Assembly: GCF_000213555.1 (NCBI RefSeq)
Contig: NZ_GL891995.1
Span: 1 to 64,000 of the forward strand
DNA length: 64,000 bases
Origin: Dysgonomonas gadei ATCC BAA-286
GTDB taxonomy: Bacteria; Bacteroidota; Bacteroidia; Bacteroidales; Dysgonomonadaceae
Direction of reading: 5' to 3'
The notes under the pieces were generated by a model. It saw only the letters and a program-made list of their open reading frames with translations, ran no database searches and had not been told where the DNA came from. A program made the translations under genes and the position numbers. Positions 25,189 to 34,689 of the stretch are shown one piece after another; position 1 is the first letter of the stretch; each line of letters begins with the position of its first letter.

Positions 25189-25368
25189 TTTACCTACCCC
25201 AGCAAAAAATCCCATTAAAACGCAGATAAAAAAGGTTAATCCGTGGGACTTCCAGATTTATATAAAATGTCCCACTTTTAGGTTTATTTCTCGCTGTATT
25301 TCAGATTTTTACCTAACAACAAAATGAACTCTTAATAGTAATTTTGTAACCAAAGAAAAGAGTTTATT

Positions 25369-26589
25369 ATGGGATCAAAGAAAAGTACCTTTAATGTGAA
25401 CTTTCTACTTAGAAAGCACAAGATGTTGAAGAACGGAGAAGCACCCATATGTATGCGCATCTCTGTTAATTGTCAGGCGGTTGATATTTCTATCAAAAGA
25501 AGTGTTGCTGTTGAGTACTGGAATCAGACAAGGGAATGTTGTACATCCACCGGTAAAGTCGGAAAAGAATTGAATCGCTACATTGATACAATGAGGGCTA
25601 AGATTCTCCAAATCCATAGAGAATTGGAGATAGATGGTATTCGTATTACGGCTGACGCTATCCGAGATAAATTGTACGGTCGAGATGAGTCACAGAAAAC
25701 GCTTATCGAAGTCTATGCTGAACACAATAAGCGCTGTCGAGCTTTGATTGGAAAGGACTTTTCCGTTTCTACTGTCGAAAAGTTTGATACCTCTTTAAAT
25801 ATGCTGAAAGCATTTCTCAAACACTCCATGAAAAAGGAAGATATTTTGTTAAAAGAGATAAACCGTGTATTCATTCAAGATTTTGAGTTCTTTTTGAAGG
25901 CTGACCGCAATATGCAACATAACTCGGCTCTGAAACACCTGAAAAACTTAAAGAAGATTGTTCGTATTGCTCTTGCTAATGAATGGATAAAGAAAGACCC
26001 ATTTGTCGGAATTCAGTTCAAACACGATAAAATAGATGTAGATTTTCTAAGTCAAGATGAATTAGAGCGAATTAAAAATAAAGTGTTTACTATTAGGCGA
26101 TTGGAAGTTGTGCGAGATATATTTTTATTTTGCACGTACACAGGGCTCGCCTTCATAGATGTAAAACAATTAGATTCTTCACATTTGATTGCGGACGGCA
26201 ATGGTGCACTGTGGATTCGCAAACCCCGTCAAAAAACAGATAATATGTGTAACATTCCTGTTATTCAGCCAGCAAAAGCAATTCTTGAAAAATATAAGGA
26301 ACATCCCGAGTGTATAAAAAAGAATGTTTTATTACCAGTTTTGAGTAACCAAAAGACTAACGCATACTTGAAAGAAATCGCTGATTTGTGCGGAATTACA
26401 AAGAAAATGAGCTCGCATGTCGCCCGCCATACGGCGGCTACCACAGTATTTTTAGCAAACAATGTCTCTATTGAAAATGTAGCCAAAATACTCGGTCATT
26501 CCAGTACAAAAATGACACAGCATTATGCAAAGGTATTGGATAGTTCGATCCTTCGGGATATGCAATCTGTTGAAGCGAAATTCAGTTAA
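25369..26589 (+). CDS. Tyrosine recombinase (Bacteroidota phage-type integrase)
   Basis: 406 residues with three parts: an N-terminal arm-binding domain (1-100, with SKKSTFNVNFLLRK), a SAM-like core-binding domain (about 105-215) and the catalytic domain. In the catalytic domain YTGLAFIDV holds a motif near the first catalytic residue (here YTGLAF rather than the usual YTGLRF), HVARHTAATT carries the His-x-x-Arg, LGHSSTKMTQHYAKV carries the second His and the nucleophile Tyr. If the first Arg is really absent activity could be reduced, but Bacteroidota integrases often read TGLAF and are active. It probably moved this accessory island, and its gene ends in a strong bidirectional terminator. 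Confidence 0.85.
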   Translation: MGSKKSTFNVNFLLRKHKMLKNGEAPICMRISVNCQAVDISIKRSVAVEYWNQTRECCTSTGKVGKELNRYIDTMRAKILQIHRELEIDGIRITADAIRDKLYGRDESQKTLIEVYAEHNKRCRALIGKDFSVSTVEKFDTSLNMLKAFLKHSMKKEDILLKEINRVFIQDFEFFLKADRNMQHNSALKHLKNLKKIVRIALANEWIKKDPFVGIQFKHDKIDVDFLSQDELERIKNKVFTIRRLEVVRDIFLFCTYTGLAFIDVKQLDSSHLIADGNGALWIRKPRQKTDNMCNIPVIQPAKAILEKYKEHPECIKKNVLLPVLSNQKTNAYLKEIADLCGITKKMSSHVARHTAATTVFLANNVSIENVAKILGHSSTKMTQHYAKVLDSSILRDMQSVEAKFS

Positions 26590-26611
26590 TTTCGTTACCA
26601 ACACCCAAAAC

Positions 26612-26644
26612 AAGAAAAGCGAGCCTTAAAAACTCGCTTTTCTT
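26612..26644. terminator. Bidirectional terminator
   Basis: AAGAAAAGCGAG (26612-26623) and CTCGCTTTTCTT (26633-26644) form a perfect 12-bp stem with A/T flanks for both strands, between the convergent recombinase and HTH genes. Confidence 0.85.
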
Positions 26645-26651
26645 ATTTACG

Positions 26652-26948
26652 TTATTCCTCTCGCCACGACTTCTCAAAATTATCTTCTAACAACTTCAAA
26701 ACATCAGACTGACGATAACGAATCCTTCCTTTAATCTGTATATAACTGATAGTCCCGTTATCCCTCCAATTTTGTAGTGTACGAGTACTTAGCTTAAGCA
26801 ACTTGCTAACCTCGTTATTTGTTAAATACTTCTCTCCATTTAGTTGCAGAGTTCTCCGTTTCAGAGCGTTCCTAATGACTTCCTGAATTTCATCTAACAC
26901 CCGAAACAAGGTATTTATCTTTTCTGATTTTTTATCCAATATTTCCAT
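26652..26948 (-). CDS. Excisionase-like helix-turn-helix protein
   Basis: 98 residues: a coiled-coil-like N-terminus (KINTLFRVLDEIQEVIRNAL), then a MerR/excisionase-type HTH, EKYLTNNEVSKLLKLSTRTLQNWRDNG, with the wing ISYIQIKGRIRYRQSDVLKLLE. Such proteins accompany Bacteroidota conjugative and integrative elements and act in excision or regulation. Convergent with the tyrosine recombinase, from which a strong terminator separates it. It is the last gene of the integrase module before the Rhs core. Confidence 0.75.
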   Translation of the reverse strand: MEILDKKSEKINTLFRVLDEIQEVIRNALKRRTLQLNGEKYLTNNEVSKLLKLSTRTLQNWRDNGTISYIQIKGRIRYRQSDVLKLLEDNFEKSWREE

Positions 26949-27027
26949 TGGCCAGATTTTTAATTCCGAATGTAGTCACCTAATACGGAGATTGTTAATA
27001 TATCCAGTTTCTTATCATAACTGATAG

Positions 27028-29496
27028 ATGCTCGTTTTAGATTATAGTTGTATTTACGATATGGCAGACCAGCTTATATTTACACAGGACGGCGAACAGC
27101 GGAAAAAGGGAGAATGGGCATTTACTATACCGGATGCATTGGGGCGGACGGTATTAACCGGGATATGTAGAAATTCCCTGAACTATACAGCCGATCCCTT
27201 GAAGGCTATAGTGCTGAAAGCCGCATGGGGAAAAGTAACAAATACATATAAAGGCTATACTATTACCGGAATTTCATTAACGACACCCACTGTCTTGTCA
27301 GCCAGCTATTATGACAACTATGAATTTATGGGCTTGAATAGTATACCTGCCAATACGGATGTAAACTTCAAATACAATGCGGAAAGCGGCTACGGCACTT
27401 GGTACGGGACAGACTATACCGATGCTAACAAGTACAAAAATAAGGGTATGCTGACAGGAAACCTTACCGCACAGATGAACGCTGACGGAACCGTATCATC
27501 TGCGTACCTGTATTCGGTGATATATTATGACGACCGGGGGCAACTCATCCAATCCAAATCGAACAATCATTTAATGGGGGTTGAAAAGGAATACTTCGAG
27601 TACAACTATACTGGACAGCCGACCCAAAGGAAACATGTGCATCAGGTTACAGGCAAGAACACCCAGACAGAAGTCTATGCTTATATTTACGACCATGCAG
27701 GACGCCTGTTGAAAACCACTCATCAACTGACAGATGGGACAACGGTAAAACCGCAGGTAACACTGGCGGAGAACACCTATGACGAACTGGGAAGGCTAAA
27801 GACAAATAAGAAAGGAGGACAGGCAAACCTGAATACTACTTATGCCTATAATGTCAGGTCGTGGACAAACAGCATAGCCAATGCGCATTTTAACGAGGCC
27901 TTGACCTATAGCTATAACGGTAATGTTTCATCCATGCAGTGGGGGCAGGCAGGCAAAACCAGAAAATATAATTTCACCTATGACAACCTTTCCCGCCTGA
28001 AAGCCGCAGCCTATACAGGCGACGGCAATTTCAATACCTCGTATACCTACGACAAGCACGGCAATATCAAGACCCTGCAACGCTACGGTATGACGGCGGC
28101 CTCCACCTACGGGATAATAGACAACCTGACGGCGGATCATACCGGAAATCAGTTAAAATATATCACCGATGCAGGACCTAATGTAACCCTGAATGCTTCT
28201 ATGGACTTTAAGGATTATACCAAGGGGACAGGTACCGAATATACTTACAATGCCAATGGGGCAATGGTAAAAGACCTGAATAAAGGAATATCAGCTATAG
28301 CTTATAACTCCCTGAACCTGCCCTGGATAGTGGATATAAAGAGTAAGACAGCCGAAGGACGTAATGAATATACTTACTCAGTATCAGGGCAAAAGCTGAA
28401 AGCGGTACAACGATGGAACCCAAACTATAATAGTGCGCCTGTCATAGGTTCTGATGTAAATATAAGTGCTTTGACAATGAGCAGTACTACAGATTATGTA
28501 GGCAATATCATTTACGAAAACGGAAACCTGAAAAGAATTCTGGTTGATGGAGGTTATTATGAATCAGGAAATTATTACTTTTACATCAACGACCATCTGG
28601 GTAACAACCGGATAGTAGCCAATGCAGCGGCATCGGTGGTGCAGAGTACGTAGTATTATCTGTTCGGGATGCCGCTCGCGGATGCTACGGGGCAGAATAT
28701 TCAACCATATAAATATAATAACAAAAAGTTGGATGGCAGGAACGGGCTGAATTGGTATGATTATAGTGCGAGGTATTTGGCTTTTGATTTTCCTGTTATG
28801 CCGATGGTTGATCCAATGAGTGAGAAATATTATTCTATCAGTCCGTATGCCTATGTGGCGAATAATCCTATTAGATATATAGATCTGAGAGGAGATAGTA
28901 TAAGTGTAGCTGAAGAGTATAGGGAATTATTTTATATTGGATTAGCGAGTGCATTTGGTAGGTATGCAAAAAATTTCAGTTATACAGAAAGCGGGATGTT
29001 AGTATATAATGGATCAACTAAAGGGATGACTAAAGATCAAAAGAATCTTTTTAAAGGGATGAATTCTGTAATGAGTGAAGAGATGACAACCAATGTAATC
29101 TATGGTAAAGAAACGGAAATTTCACTTGCAGATGGTTCAACGCAGACAGTTCAAGCATCTCAAGGAGGAGGGGCTTTAGCAGTTCTTGCTAGTGAGAATC
29201 CAGGGGTTGCTCAAAATACAATTTTAATAGACCCAAGTATGCATCATAAAACAACTACCGTAATGGAAGTGACTTCTGCATATTATAAAACTCCGATAAG
29301 TCCTGCCAATGGACCTAGATTTAGACAGGCACCTTTATATACAACTATTCAAGACTTATTCTATCATGAATTGGGGCATGTTATTTACCAAGGCCAAAGT
29401 CAAGATAAGGTTCTTAAGTATAATAATATATTCAGAAGGATGTTTGGACATCCTGTAAGAAAACCAGATGAGACACATAACAAAACAATAAAATAG
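27028..29496 (+). pseudogene. Rhs/YD-repeat protein with HELGH toxin tip: 5'-truncated and interrupted by an amber codon
   Basis: Two in-frame segments, 27028-28650 and 28654-29496, are joined by TAG at 28651-28653. The orphan copy at 31.1 kb has CAG there (AST-Q-YYPFGM), so this is a Gln-to-stop change. YD-type motifs recur (YDHAGRL, YDELGRL, YDNLSRL, YTYDKHGN), followed by the Rhs core end (YFYINDHLGN, YYLFGMP, LDGRNGLNWYDYSARY, SPYAYVANNPIRYIDLRG). Homology begins only at about 27049, so the signal peptide and most repeats are missing. The 190-residue tip has a zinc-protease motif, FYHELGHVIY, as in M91-type toxins. Unless the stop is suppressed it cannot make a full toxin. A candidate immunity gene follows after 3 bp. 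Confidence 0.8.
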
Positions 29497-29499
29497 AAT

Positions 29500-30165
29500 A
29501 TGAGAGAGAAAATTTATTTTATTTTCGTTTTTATTTTGTTTTCGTTTTCACTTTGGGGACAAAATAGTTTAATAGAAGACAAAAAAAGTCAAACTTACCT
29601 ACAAGATAGGTATAACAATGAAATTTATGTGAATAAGAGAATTGTAAAAAATGACTTTATTATAGAAATCTGTAACAACACCTCAGATACTATTTATTTA
29701 TTTGATAGCTATTTGACTCCAGAGCTAATAAAATCGAAATATATTCATCGCTATAATGCGGATGTAGAGAAGTGTAAATTATCAACTCTACCTTTAATTC
29801 CTTATTTATCAGTGAAACTTTCAGATGTGATAATATTGGGGAAAGATAAAATAGTAAAGAGATATAAAACACTTTATAGTTTTACTCCTATAAATCCACA
29901 TTGTGAAATAAAACTGGTAATACCTCTAGATGTACTTAATAACAACTATAAAATTTTAGATTTTGAAGTAAAGGATAAAGGAAGTTTTGATGAGATATTT
30001 TTTGAGAGTATAAATATTGATCAAAAATGTTCTAATATAATTATAGAATTAGCTATTTATCAAAAAATAGATTTATTAGTTTCTAAAGAAGCATACTATC
30101 TCGATTCAGAAAAGTTTGAAGAACAGGCTAAATCTTTTGATGTTCTAGCTATTAATTTTCATTGA
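29500..30165 (+). CDS. Exported protein, candidate immunity protein for the HELGH tip
   Basis: 221 residues with a signal peptide (MREKIYFIFVFILFSFSLWG, mature from about QNS). No known domain; the mature part is beta-rich with many Lys/Ile. It starts 3 bp after the toxin-tip stop, the classic place of an immunity gene, and its export suggests the toxin acts in the periplasm. Base composition is very AT-rich, like the tip and unlike the Rhs core, so tip and immunity gene probably moved together. Confidence 0.6.
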   Translation: MREKIYFIFVFILFSFSLWGQNSLIEDKKSQTYLQDRYNNEIYVNKRIVKNDFIIEICNNTSDTIYLFDSYLTPELIKSKYIHRYNADVEKCKLSTLPLIPYLSVKLSDVIILGKDKIVKRYKTLYSFTPINPHCEIKLVIPLDVLNNNYKILDFEVKDKGSFDEIFFESINIDQKCSNIIIELAIYQKIDLLVSKEAYYLDSEKFEEQAKSFDVLAINFH

Positions 30166-30212
30166 ATACTTTATCAATTTGATAATATAAATTTATAAGT
30201 AAGCGAACTCAA

Positions 30213-30353
30213 AGCCCGCTCGCGCAGACGTCCCGTGTCTGTTGCACAACTCACATTTTGCTGACAGTCGATGATACTGATTTAGAAAAGAAGCCTTACG
30301 AAATTGAAAAACAGATTCTGGATGAAATTCAAAAAAATAAAATAAACGAATAA
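30213..30353 (+). pseudogene. Cassette boundary motif plus remnant of a displaced gene end
   Basis: A GC-rich segment, AGCCCGCTCGCGCAGACG, recurs in similar form at 32503-32520 after the next immunity gene and contains a CAGAC/GTCTG hairpin. Following it, 30261-30353 is open and ends in a stop, reading LTVDDTDLEKKPYEIEKQ and more: most likely the tail of a lost toxin tip whose immunity gene is next. Confidence 0.4.
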
Positions 30354-30363
30354 AATAAATAAT

Positions 30364-30825
30364 ATGAAAAAAAGAATTTATTTTTTAGTTATATTTAATA
30401 TTCTATTTACTGCTATTTATGCAAGTGATATACCAGTAAGAAATATTAAAGATAGTCTACTATTATTTTTAAAACAAACAAAAGATATACCAGGCAATTA
30501 TACAATAGACTATATACCTAATACGATATTGACAGAAGTGAAAGACAGATCTCACATAGAAAATGGAAAAACCGGTATTTTCTATATTCCATCTTTTTCT
30601 GCACATGGATATATACATTATTTGCTAATTGATAAAAAAAGGTTTCAGATAATTAATATGCGGGAACCATTTAACGCTAATTTGGAAAAGCTAATTACTT
30701 ATTTAAAAAATAATGAACATTATAACAAGTCCGATATTCTTTTTTATATTTCAGATTTTATTAAAACTTATGAAAAAAATAAGAAAAAGAGTAAACAGGC
30801 TGGTATCTATATTGGTATAGATTAA
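30364..30825 (+). CDS. Exported small protein, candidate orphan immunity protein
   Basis: 153 residues with a signal peptide (MKKRIYFLVIFNILFTAIYA). No recognised domain; the mature part is Lys/Ile-rich. It sits directly behind a broken gene tail (30261-30353) in an Rhs tip array, which fits an immunity gene that outlived its toxin. The 193 bp that follow contain a dispersed TGTTACC-type repeat (30971-30990). Confidence 0.5.
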   Translation: MKKRIYFLVIFNILFTAIYASDIPVRNIKDSLLLFLKQTKDIPGNYTIDYIPNTILTEVKDRSHIENGKTGIFYIPSFSAHGYIHYLLIDKKRFQIINMREPFNANLEKLITYLKNNEHYNKSDILFYISDFIKTYEKNKKKSKQAGIYIGID

Positions 30826-31018
30826 ATTACCCGTTCAGCGTAAACTCTGTCTATGCCACCACTACAATAATAACAATCCTGTCTTATCATCAGCCGGATA
30901 ATTTATCTATAGCATATACCTTTTGTTCAGCGGAGCAAAAAAGAAACAGCATGAAAACTATTGAAAAGACTGTTACGTTTGTTACCTTTTTGAGCTGGCG
31001 GTATAACTCCTGTCATTT

Positions 31019-32123
31019 AAAAGAATTCTAGTGGATGGCGGTTATTATGAATCAAGAAATTATTACTTTTACATAAATGACCATCTCGGCAACAACTGGA
31101 TCGTAGCCAATGCGGCGGCCTCGGTGGTGCAGAGTACGCAGTATTATCCTTTCGGGATGCCGTTTGCGGATGCTACGGGGCAGAATGTACAGCCGTACAA
31201 GTATAAATAAGGAATTGGATGGCAGGAATGGACTGAATATGTACGATAATCTTGCTCGACTGTACGACCCTGTAGTACCGCATACGCCTACACCAGACCC
31301 GCATGCGGAGAATTATTATAGCTGGAGCCCGTATGCTTGGGTGGGGAATAATCCGATGAGAAATATTGATCCTTTTGGAACGGATGTTTGGACAACAAAT
31401 GATCCTGACCAGATTGCTCGATTCTTAAATCATCTACAAGCTGTTTCAGGAAATAAGACATCTAACCCATTCGATTATGGAGGTTGGAATCGCATGACTG
31501 ATGATGAATATAAAGAACATAATAAAGATGAATCTGTTTCATTTAATGATGATACGTTCAATTTTAATATCAATTTAGAGGGTTATCAGGGAAATTTTAA
31601 AGCAGGAATGAGAAGTAAGGAAACAAATTATGCTTACATAACATCTTCTGATATGGATGGCCTTTTTGCACCAGAGGGAGAAGCTGGACTAAATTTAGAT
31701 GGTAATTTAACAGGATTAGGAACTGGTTCAGCTTTTTGGTATGCATTGGGCGGAGGGGTTCATAAGAGTTCTATTGTAGCAAAAGCAATTTGGCCCCCAA
31801 GTAGGCTTGTTGGAGAAGCAAAAAAAACAACATCTTTATATTCTCTAATTCTTCACCGTAAAGGATATGGGAAAATTACTGCAAAAAGAGCACTTTCCTG
31901 GACTAGCGGAACAACGTATGCAGGGCAATTAAGTAGATTAGCTGCACCGATTGGATATGTAGGAGCTGGTTTTGCTTTATATGAATCTTGGTCAATTGGC
32001 CGCAAACTAGGATATTGGTATGGAGGAGATGCTGTAGTGAGGGGTGAAATAGGTCCTTTATGGTTAAGGAATATATTTAGTCCTACAATTCCAGTCCCAA
32101 TTGTTAAACCGCCAAGGAAGTAA
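31019..32123 (+). pseudogene. Orphan Rhs tip cassette, frameshifted
   Basis: From 31019 the DNA repeats the end of the Rhs core at 28531 onward, reading ILVDGGYYES...YFYINDHLGNN, then QYYPFGMPFADATGQNVQPYKYK and a stop. Reading resumes in another frame at NKELDGRNGLNMYDN through SPYAWVGNNPMRNIDPFG. There is no start codon or upstream core, so it is a silent cassette, with a frameshift at about 31207. The tip (about 250 residues after DPFGTDVW) has no motif I recognise; it contains a Gly-rich, partly hydrophobic stretch near AAPIGYVGAGFALYESW. An immunity-like gene follows after 20 bp. Confidence 0.75.
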
Positions 32124-32143
32124 ATTTTCATAAATAAATTTGT

Positions 32144-32500
32144 ATGGAGAATAAAATCGAAGATTTAAAAAGGTTTATACTTGATAGATTATGTAAAGAA
32201 GAATTTGACATTGACTTTTCTTTTAATGTGGGGATAGAAAAAGATTTAGGCTTCTATGGAGATGAAGCAGCTGAATTAATTTATTACTATGGAAAGAAAT
32301 TTGAGGTTGATACAAGTAGTTTTAACTTTAAAATATATTTTACTCCAGAGGAAATTATTATATATCTTTTAAGAAAAATATTGCCTTGTTTAAATCCCAA
32401 AAAGAAAGAACTTACTATTGGAGATTTAGTCGCAGGTATAAAAGCGGGTAGATTGGACGAAGAAGTTATCAATGCTTCAAAAGAGATTGAAAGCATATGA
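32144..32500 (+). CDS. DUF1493-like small acidic protein, candidate immunity protein
   Basis: 118 residues, no signal peptide. The pattern EKDLGFYGDEAAELIYYYGKKF...FNFKIYF...ELTIGDLVAGIKAG resembles DUF1493, a small fold related to acyl carrier proteins that often follows polymorphic toxins. It starts 20 bp after the orphan Rhs tip and lacks a signal peptide, so the matching toxin probably acts in the cytoplasm, unlike the HELGH tip upstream. Confidence 0.65.
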   Translation: MENKIEDLKRFILDRLCKEEFDIDFSFNVGIEKDLGFYGDEAAELIYYYGKKFEVDTSSFNFKIYFTPEEIIIYLLRKILPCLNPKKKELTIGDLVAGIKAGRLDEEVINASKEIESI

Positions 32501-32502
32501 TA

Positions 32503-32535
32503 GGCCTGCTCGCACAGACACATTCTGTTTGTGTG
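32503..32535 (+). repeat. Cassette boundary motif, second copy
   Basis: GGCCTGCTCGCACAGACA resembles 30212-30230 and again lies right after an immunity-type gene. It marks the end of the tip array; BlaR1 follows on the other strand. Confidence 0.4.
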
Positions 32536-32603
32536 TTACGTAACAATAACTTTAAGGTATCTAAATTTCAGAACATTTTTTATTTTCAGTCCCTATTCAT
32601 CAT

Positions 32604-34136
32604 TTATCTCTGTTTAGTGTTATCTTTCTTCTTTGAGGTTATTAGTATCACACCATTTTTTCCTTCGGTGCCATATATGGAAATGGCGCTCTTGTCCTTA
32701 AGTACGTCGATACTTTCTATATCGTTGGGGTTTATATTTTCTAAATTCTTTATTTTTACACCATCGAGATAAATTACAGGTTCATTTGATTTCCAATGTT
32801 TTATTATTTTACTTGGAACTCCATTCACACTTATACTATCTCCCTTCAATGTCATCCTTCCAGTCATTTTTAGTTCAACTTTGTTGCTGCCTTTCAACTC
32901 TGGATGCTTCTTCACATATTCCTTCGTCTTGATATGGATAACGCCTTGTTTAGCGTCTTCTCCATACATCTCTGCTGCGAGAACATCTTTAAGTACTGAA
33001 ACAGATTCTACGTCTGCAGGATTTATAGTTTCCATTTTTACCTTATCCGATTTTTTACCGTCGATAAAAACTATAGGGTCTGCATCTCCTCCGGTCATAG
33101 TATATACCCCTTTGATCTCTATTTTTGTATTGCTTTTATCCGAATTAATGGAGTCTTTTTTCTTCGTTATAATTATCTTTTTGGTTTTAATCAGAGAATC
33201 GGCGGGAACATTGCTCTTTGATCCATATCCGATTACAACAATAGAGTCGTCAGGAACGGCTTGTACATCCGGCTCGTCAAATACATAACGAGGTTTCGAC
33301 GAAGCCCACAGAAACAATCCGAAGATAGGGATGATGGCTAAAACTATAGCCCTTTTCCATGGTGAACTTTTGGCTTTTTTTATCATAGATAAACGATTTA
33401 ACGGTTTGGAATAATTGAATGAATTGGAAAACGAGAACACAGGTCCCTGAAATTTTTGGTTAATCAACACTGCTTGATAAAGTGCAGGGGAAACCCCGGA
33501 ATCTATCACAGCCTTATCCGCCAGAAACTCATGATTTTCTTTCAATAGTTTTACATAAACCCAAGCCAACGGATTGAACCATTGTAATATCAGTATACAT
33601 TCACTACATAAGAGGTCTATCCAATGTTTTTGGTTTACATGAGTTATTTCGTGCTTGAGGATCAAATCTTTTTCTATCTGGCTCAGATTACTTGTATTCA
33701 TTAATATATAATTCAATACCGTGAATGGAGAGTTTATATCAGTGTTCTCTACAAGTTTAAAACCTTTGTTATTGTATTTCACTCCGCTTTTTACCAGTTT
33801 CCGGAGTTTTGTATATGCATATATATTGCGTCCTATCAACATTAATGTACCGATCATATACAGACTTGATAATACGATCCAGATATTGATGGCGGAGGCA
33901 GATGTTACAGGCGCAGACTCTGAAGCCGTTTCTATATTTTGGACTACAGAGACCGGAATGACCACCTCATAAGTATACTTAATAGCAGGGATAATCAATG
34001 ACGCCACAAAACCGGAGAGCAGGAATATCCTATTGAAACGAAAGAATGTAGTCGGACGCAAAAATAAGGAGTATATAACGAGAAATATACCCAGACAAAT
34101 GCCGGCTTTAGCTATGTAAATAATGAATGTTTCCAT
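32604..34136 (-). CDS. BlaR1-type M56 metallopeptidase sensor with two plug-like C-terminal repeats
   Basis: 510 residues. Transmembrane helices near 5-25, 36-52, 85-103 and 264-280 flank the cytosolic M56 zinc peptidase motif KHEITH (161-166). After the last helix come two copies of a TonB-plug-like unit: DPIVFIDGKKSDKVKMET...PADVESVSVLKD...GEDAKQGVIHI and PVIYLDGVKIKNLENI...PNDIESIDVLKD...GTEGKNGVILI. These plug-like tails are common in Bacteroidota M56 proteins; they sit where penicillin-binding sensors lie in true BlaR1. It cleaves or inactivates the BlaI repressor encoded 2 bp upstream. No beta-lactamase gene is nearby, so the signal is probably not a beta-lactam. Confidence 0.8.
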   Translation of the reverse strand: METFIIYIAKAGICLGIFLVIYSLFLRPTTFFRFNRIFLLSGFVASLIIPAIKYTYEVVIPVSVVQNIETASESAPVTSASAINIWIVLSSLYMIGTLMLIGRNIYAYTKLRKLVKSGVKYNNKGFKLVENTDINSPFTVLNYILMNTSNLSQIEKDLILKHEITHVNQKHWIDLLCSECILILQWFNPLAWVYVKLLKENHEFLADKAVIDSGVSPALYQAVLINQKFQGPVFSFSNSFNYSKPLNRLSMIKKAKSSPWKRAIVLAIIPIFGLFLWASSKPRYVFDEPDVQAVPDDSIVVIGYGSKSNVPADSLIKTKKIIITKKKDSINSDKSNTKIEIKGVYTMTGGDADPIVFIDGKKSDKVKMETINPADVESVSVLKDVLAAEMYGEDAKQGVIHIKTKEYVKKHPELKGSNKVELKMTGRMTLKGDSISVNGVPSKIIKHWKSNEPVIYLDGVKIKNLENINPNDIESIDVLKDKSAISIYGTEGKNGVILITSKKKDNTKQR

Positions 34137-34138
34137 GG

Positions 34139-34519
34139 CTATTTAGTTTTATTGGTTTCTTCTTCAAGTGCTTTACGCGTTTCATCCAGCATTTCATCCA
34201 TCTGTTCAATAGAGAGGTTGGTCTCTTTTGCAAAAAATGAAACCATAGAAGAGAATGACCCGTTGAAATAGTCTTTCACAAATCCGAATAGTTGTTTTTT
34301 TGAGTAATTCTCTTTAGAAATAAGGGCTTTATATATATTAACACGTCCTTCGCTACGGTGCGATACGAAATCTTTTCCTTCCAGTATGGTTAATACTGTA
34401 GCTATTGTCGTTCTGGCAGGCTTGTTATCGGTAAATCCTTTCAGTATATCCTGTACTGTGCCTTCTTCCATGGTCCACAGTATCTGCATTATCTGTTCTT
34501 CGGCTTTTGTGAGTTGCAT
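34139..34519 (-). CDS. BlaI/MecI/CopY-family repressor
   Basis: 126 residues: winged helix LTKAEEQIMQILWTMEEGTVQDIL...TTIATVLTILEGKDFVSHRSEGRVNIYKALISKE, then a dimerisation helix region with FFAKETNLSIEQMDEML. First gene of the pair with the M56 protein (2-bp gap). It represses its own operon until the peptidase acts. Targets outside this operon cannot be seen. Confidence 0.85.
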   Translation of the reverse strand: MQLTKAEEQIMQILWTMEEGTVQDILKGFTDNKPARTTIATVLTILEGKDFVSHRSEGRVNIYKALISKENYSKKQLFGFVKDYFNGSFSSMVSFFAKETNLSIEQMDEMLDETRKALEEETNKTK

Positions 34520-34689
34520 ACTATATTTATTGATTACAATGCAAATGTATGTCTAAATTTTTAGACGATGAAATTTTCTGGACTATTTTTTTAGACAAAA
34601 AGCAGGTGATTAGTCGACTAACAGTTTTTATTATTTTGAGACGTGGGAATCTCAGAAGCTGTTTGAATTATATCACTTATCTGTTTTTG

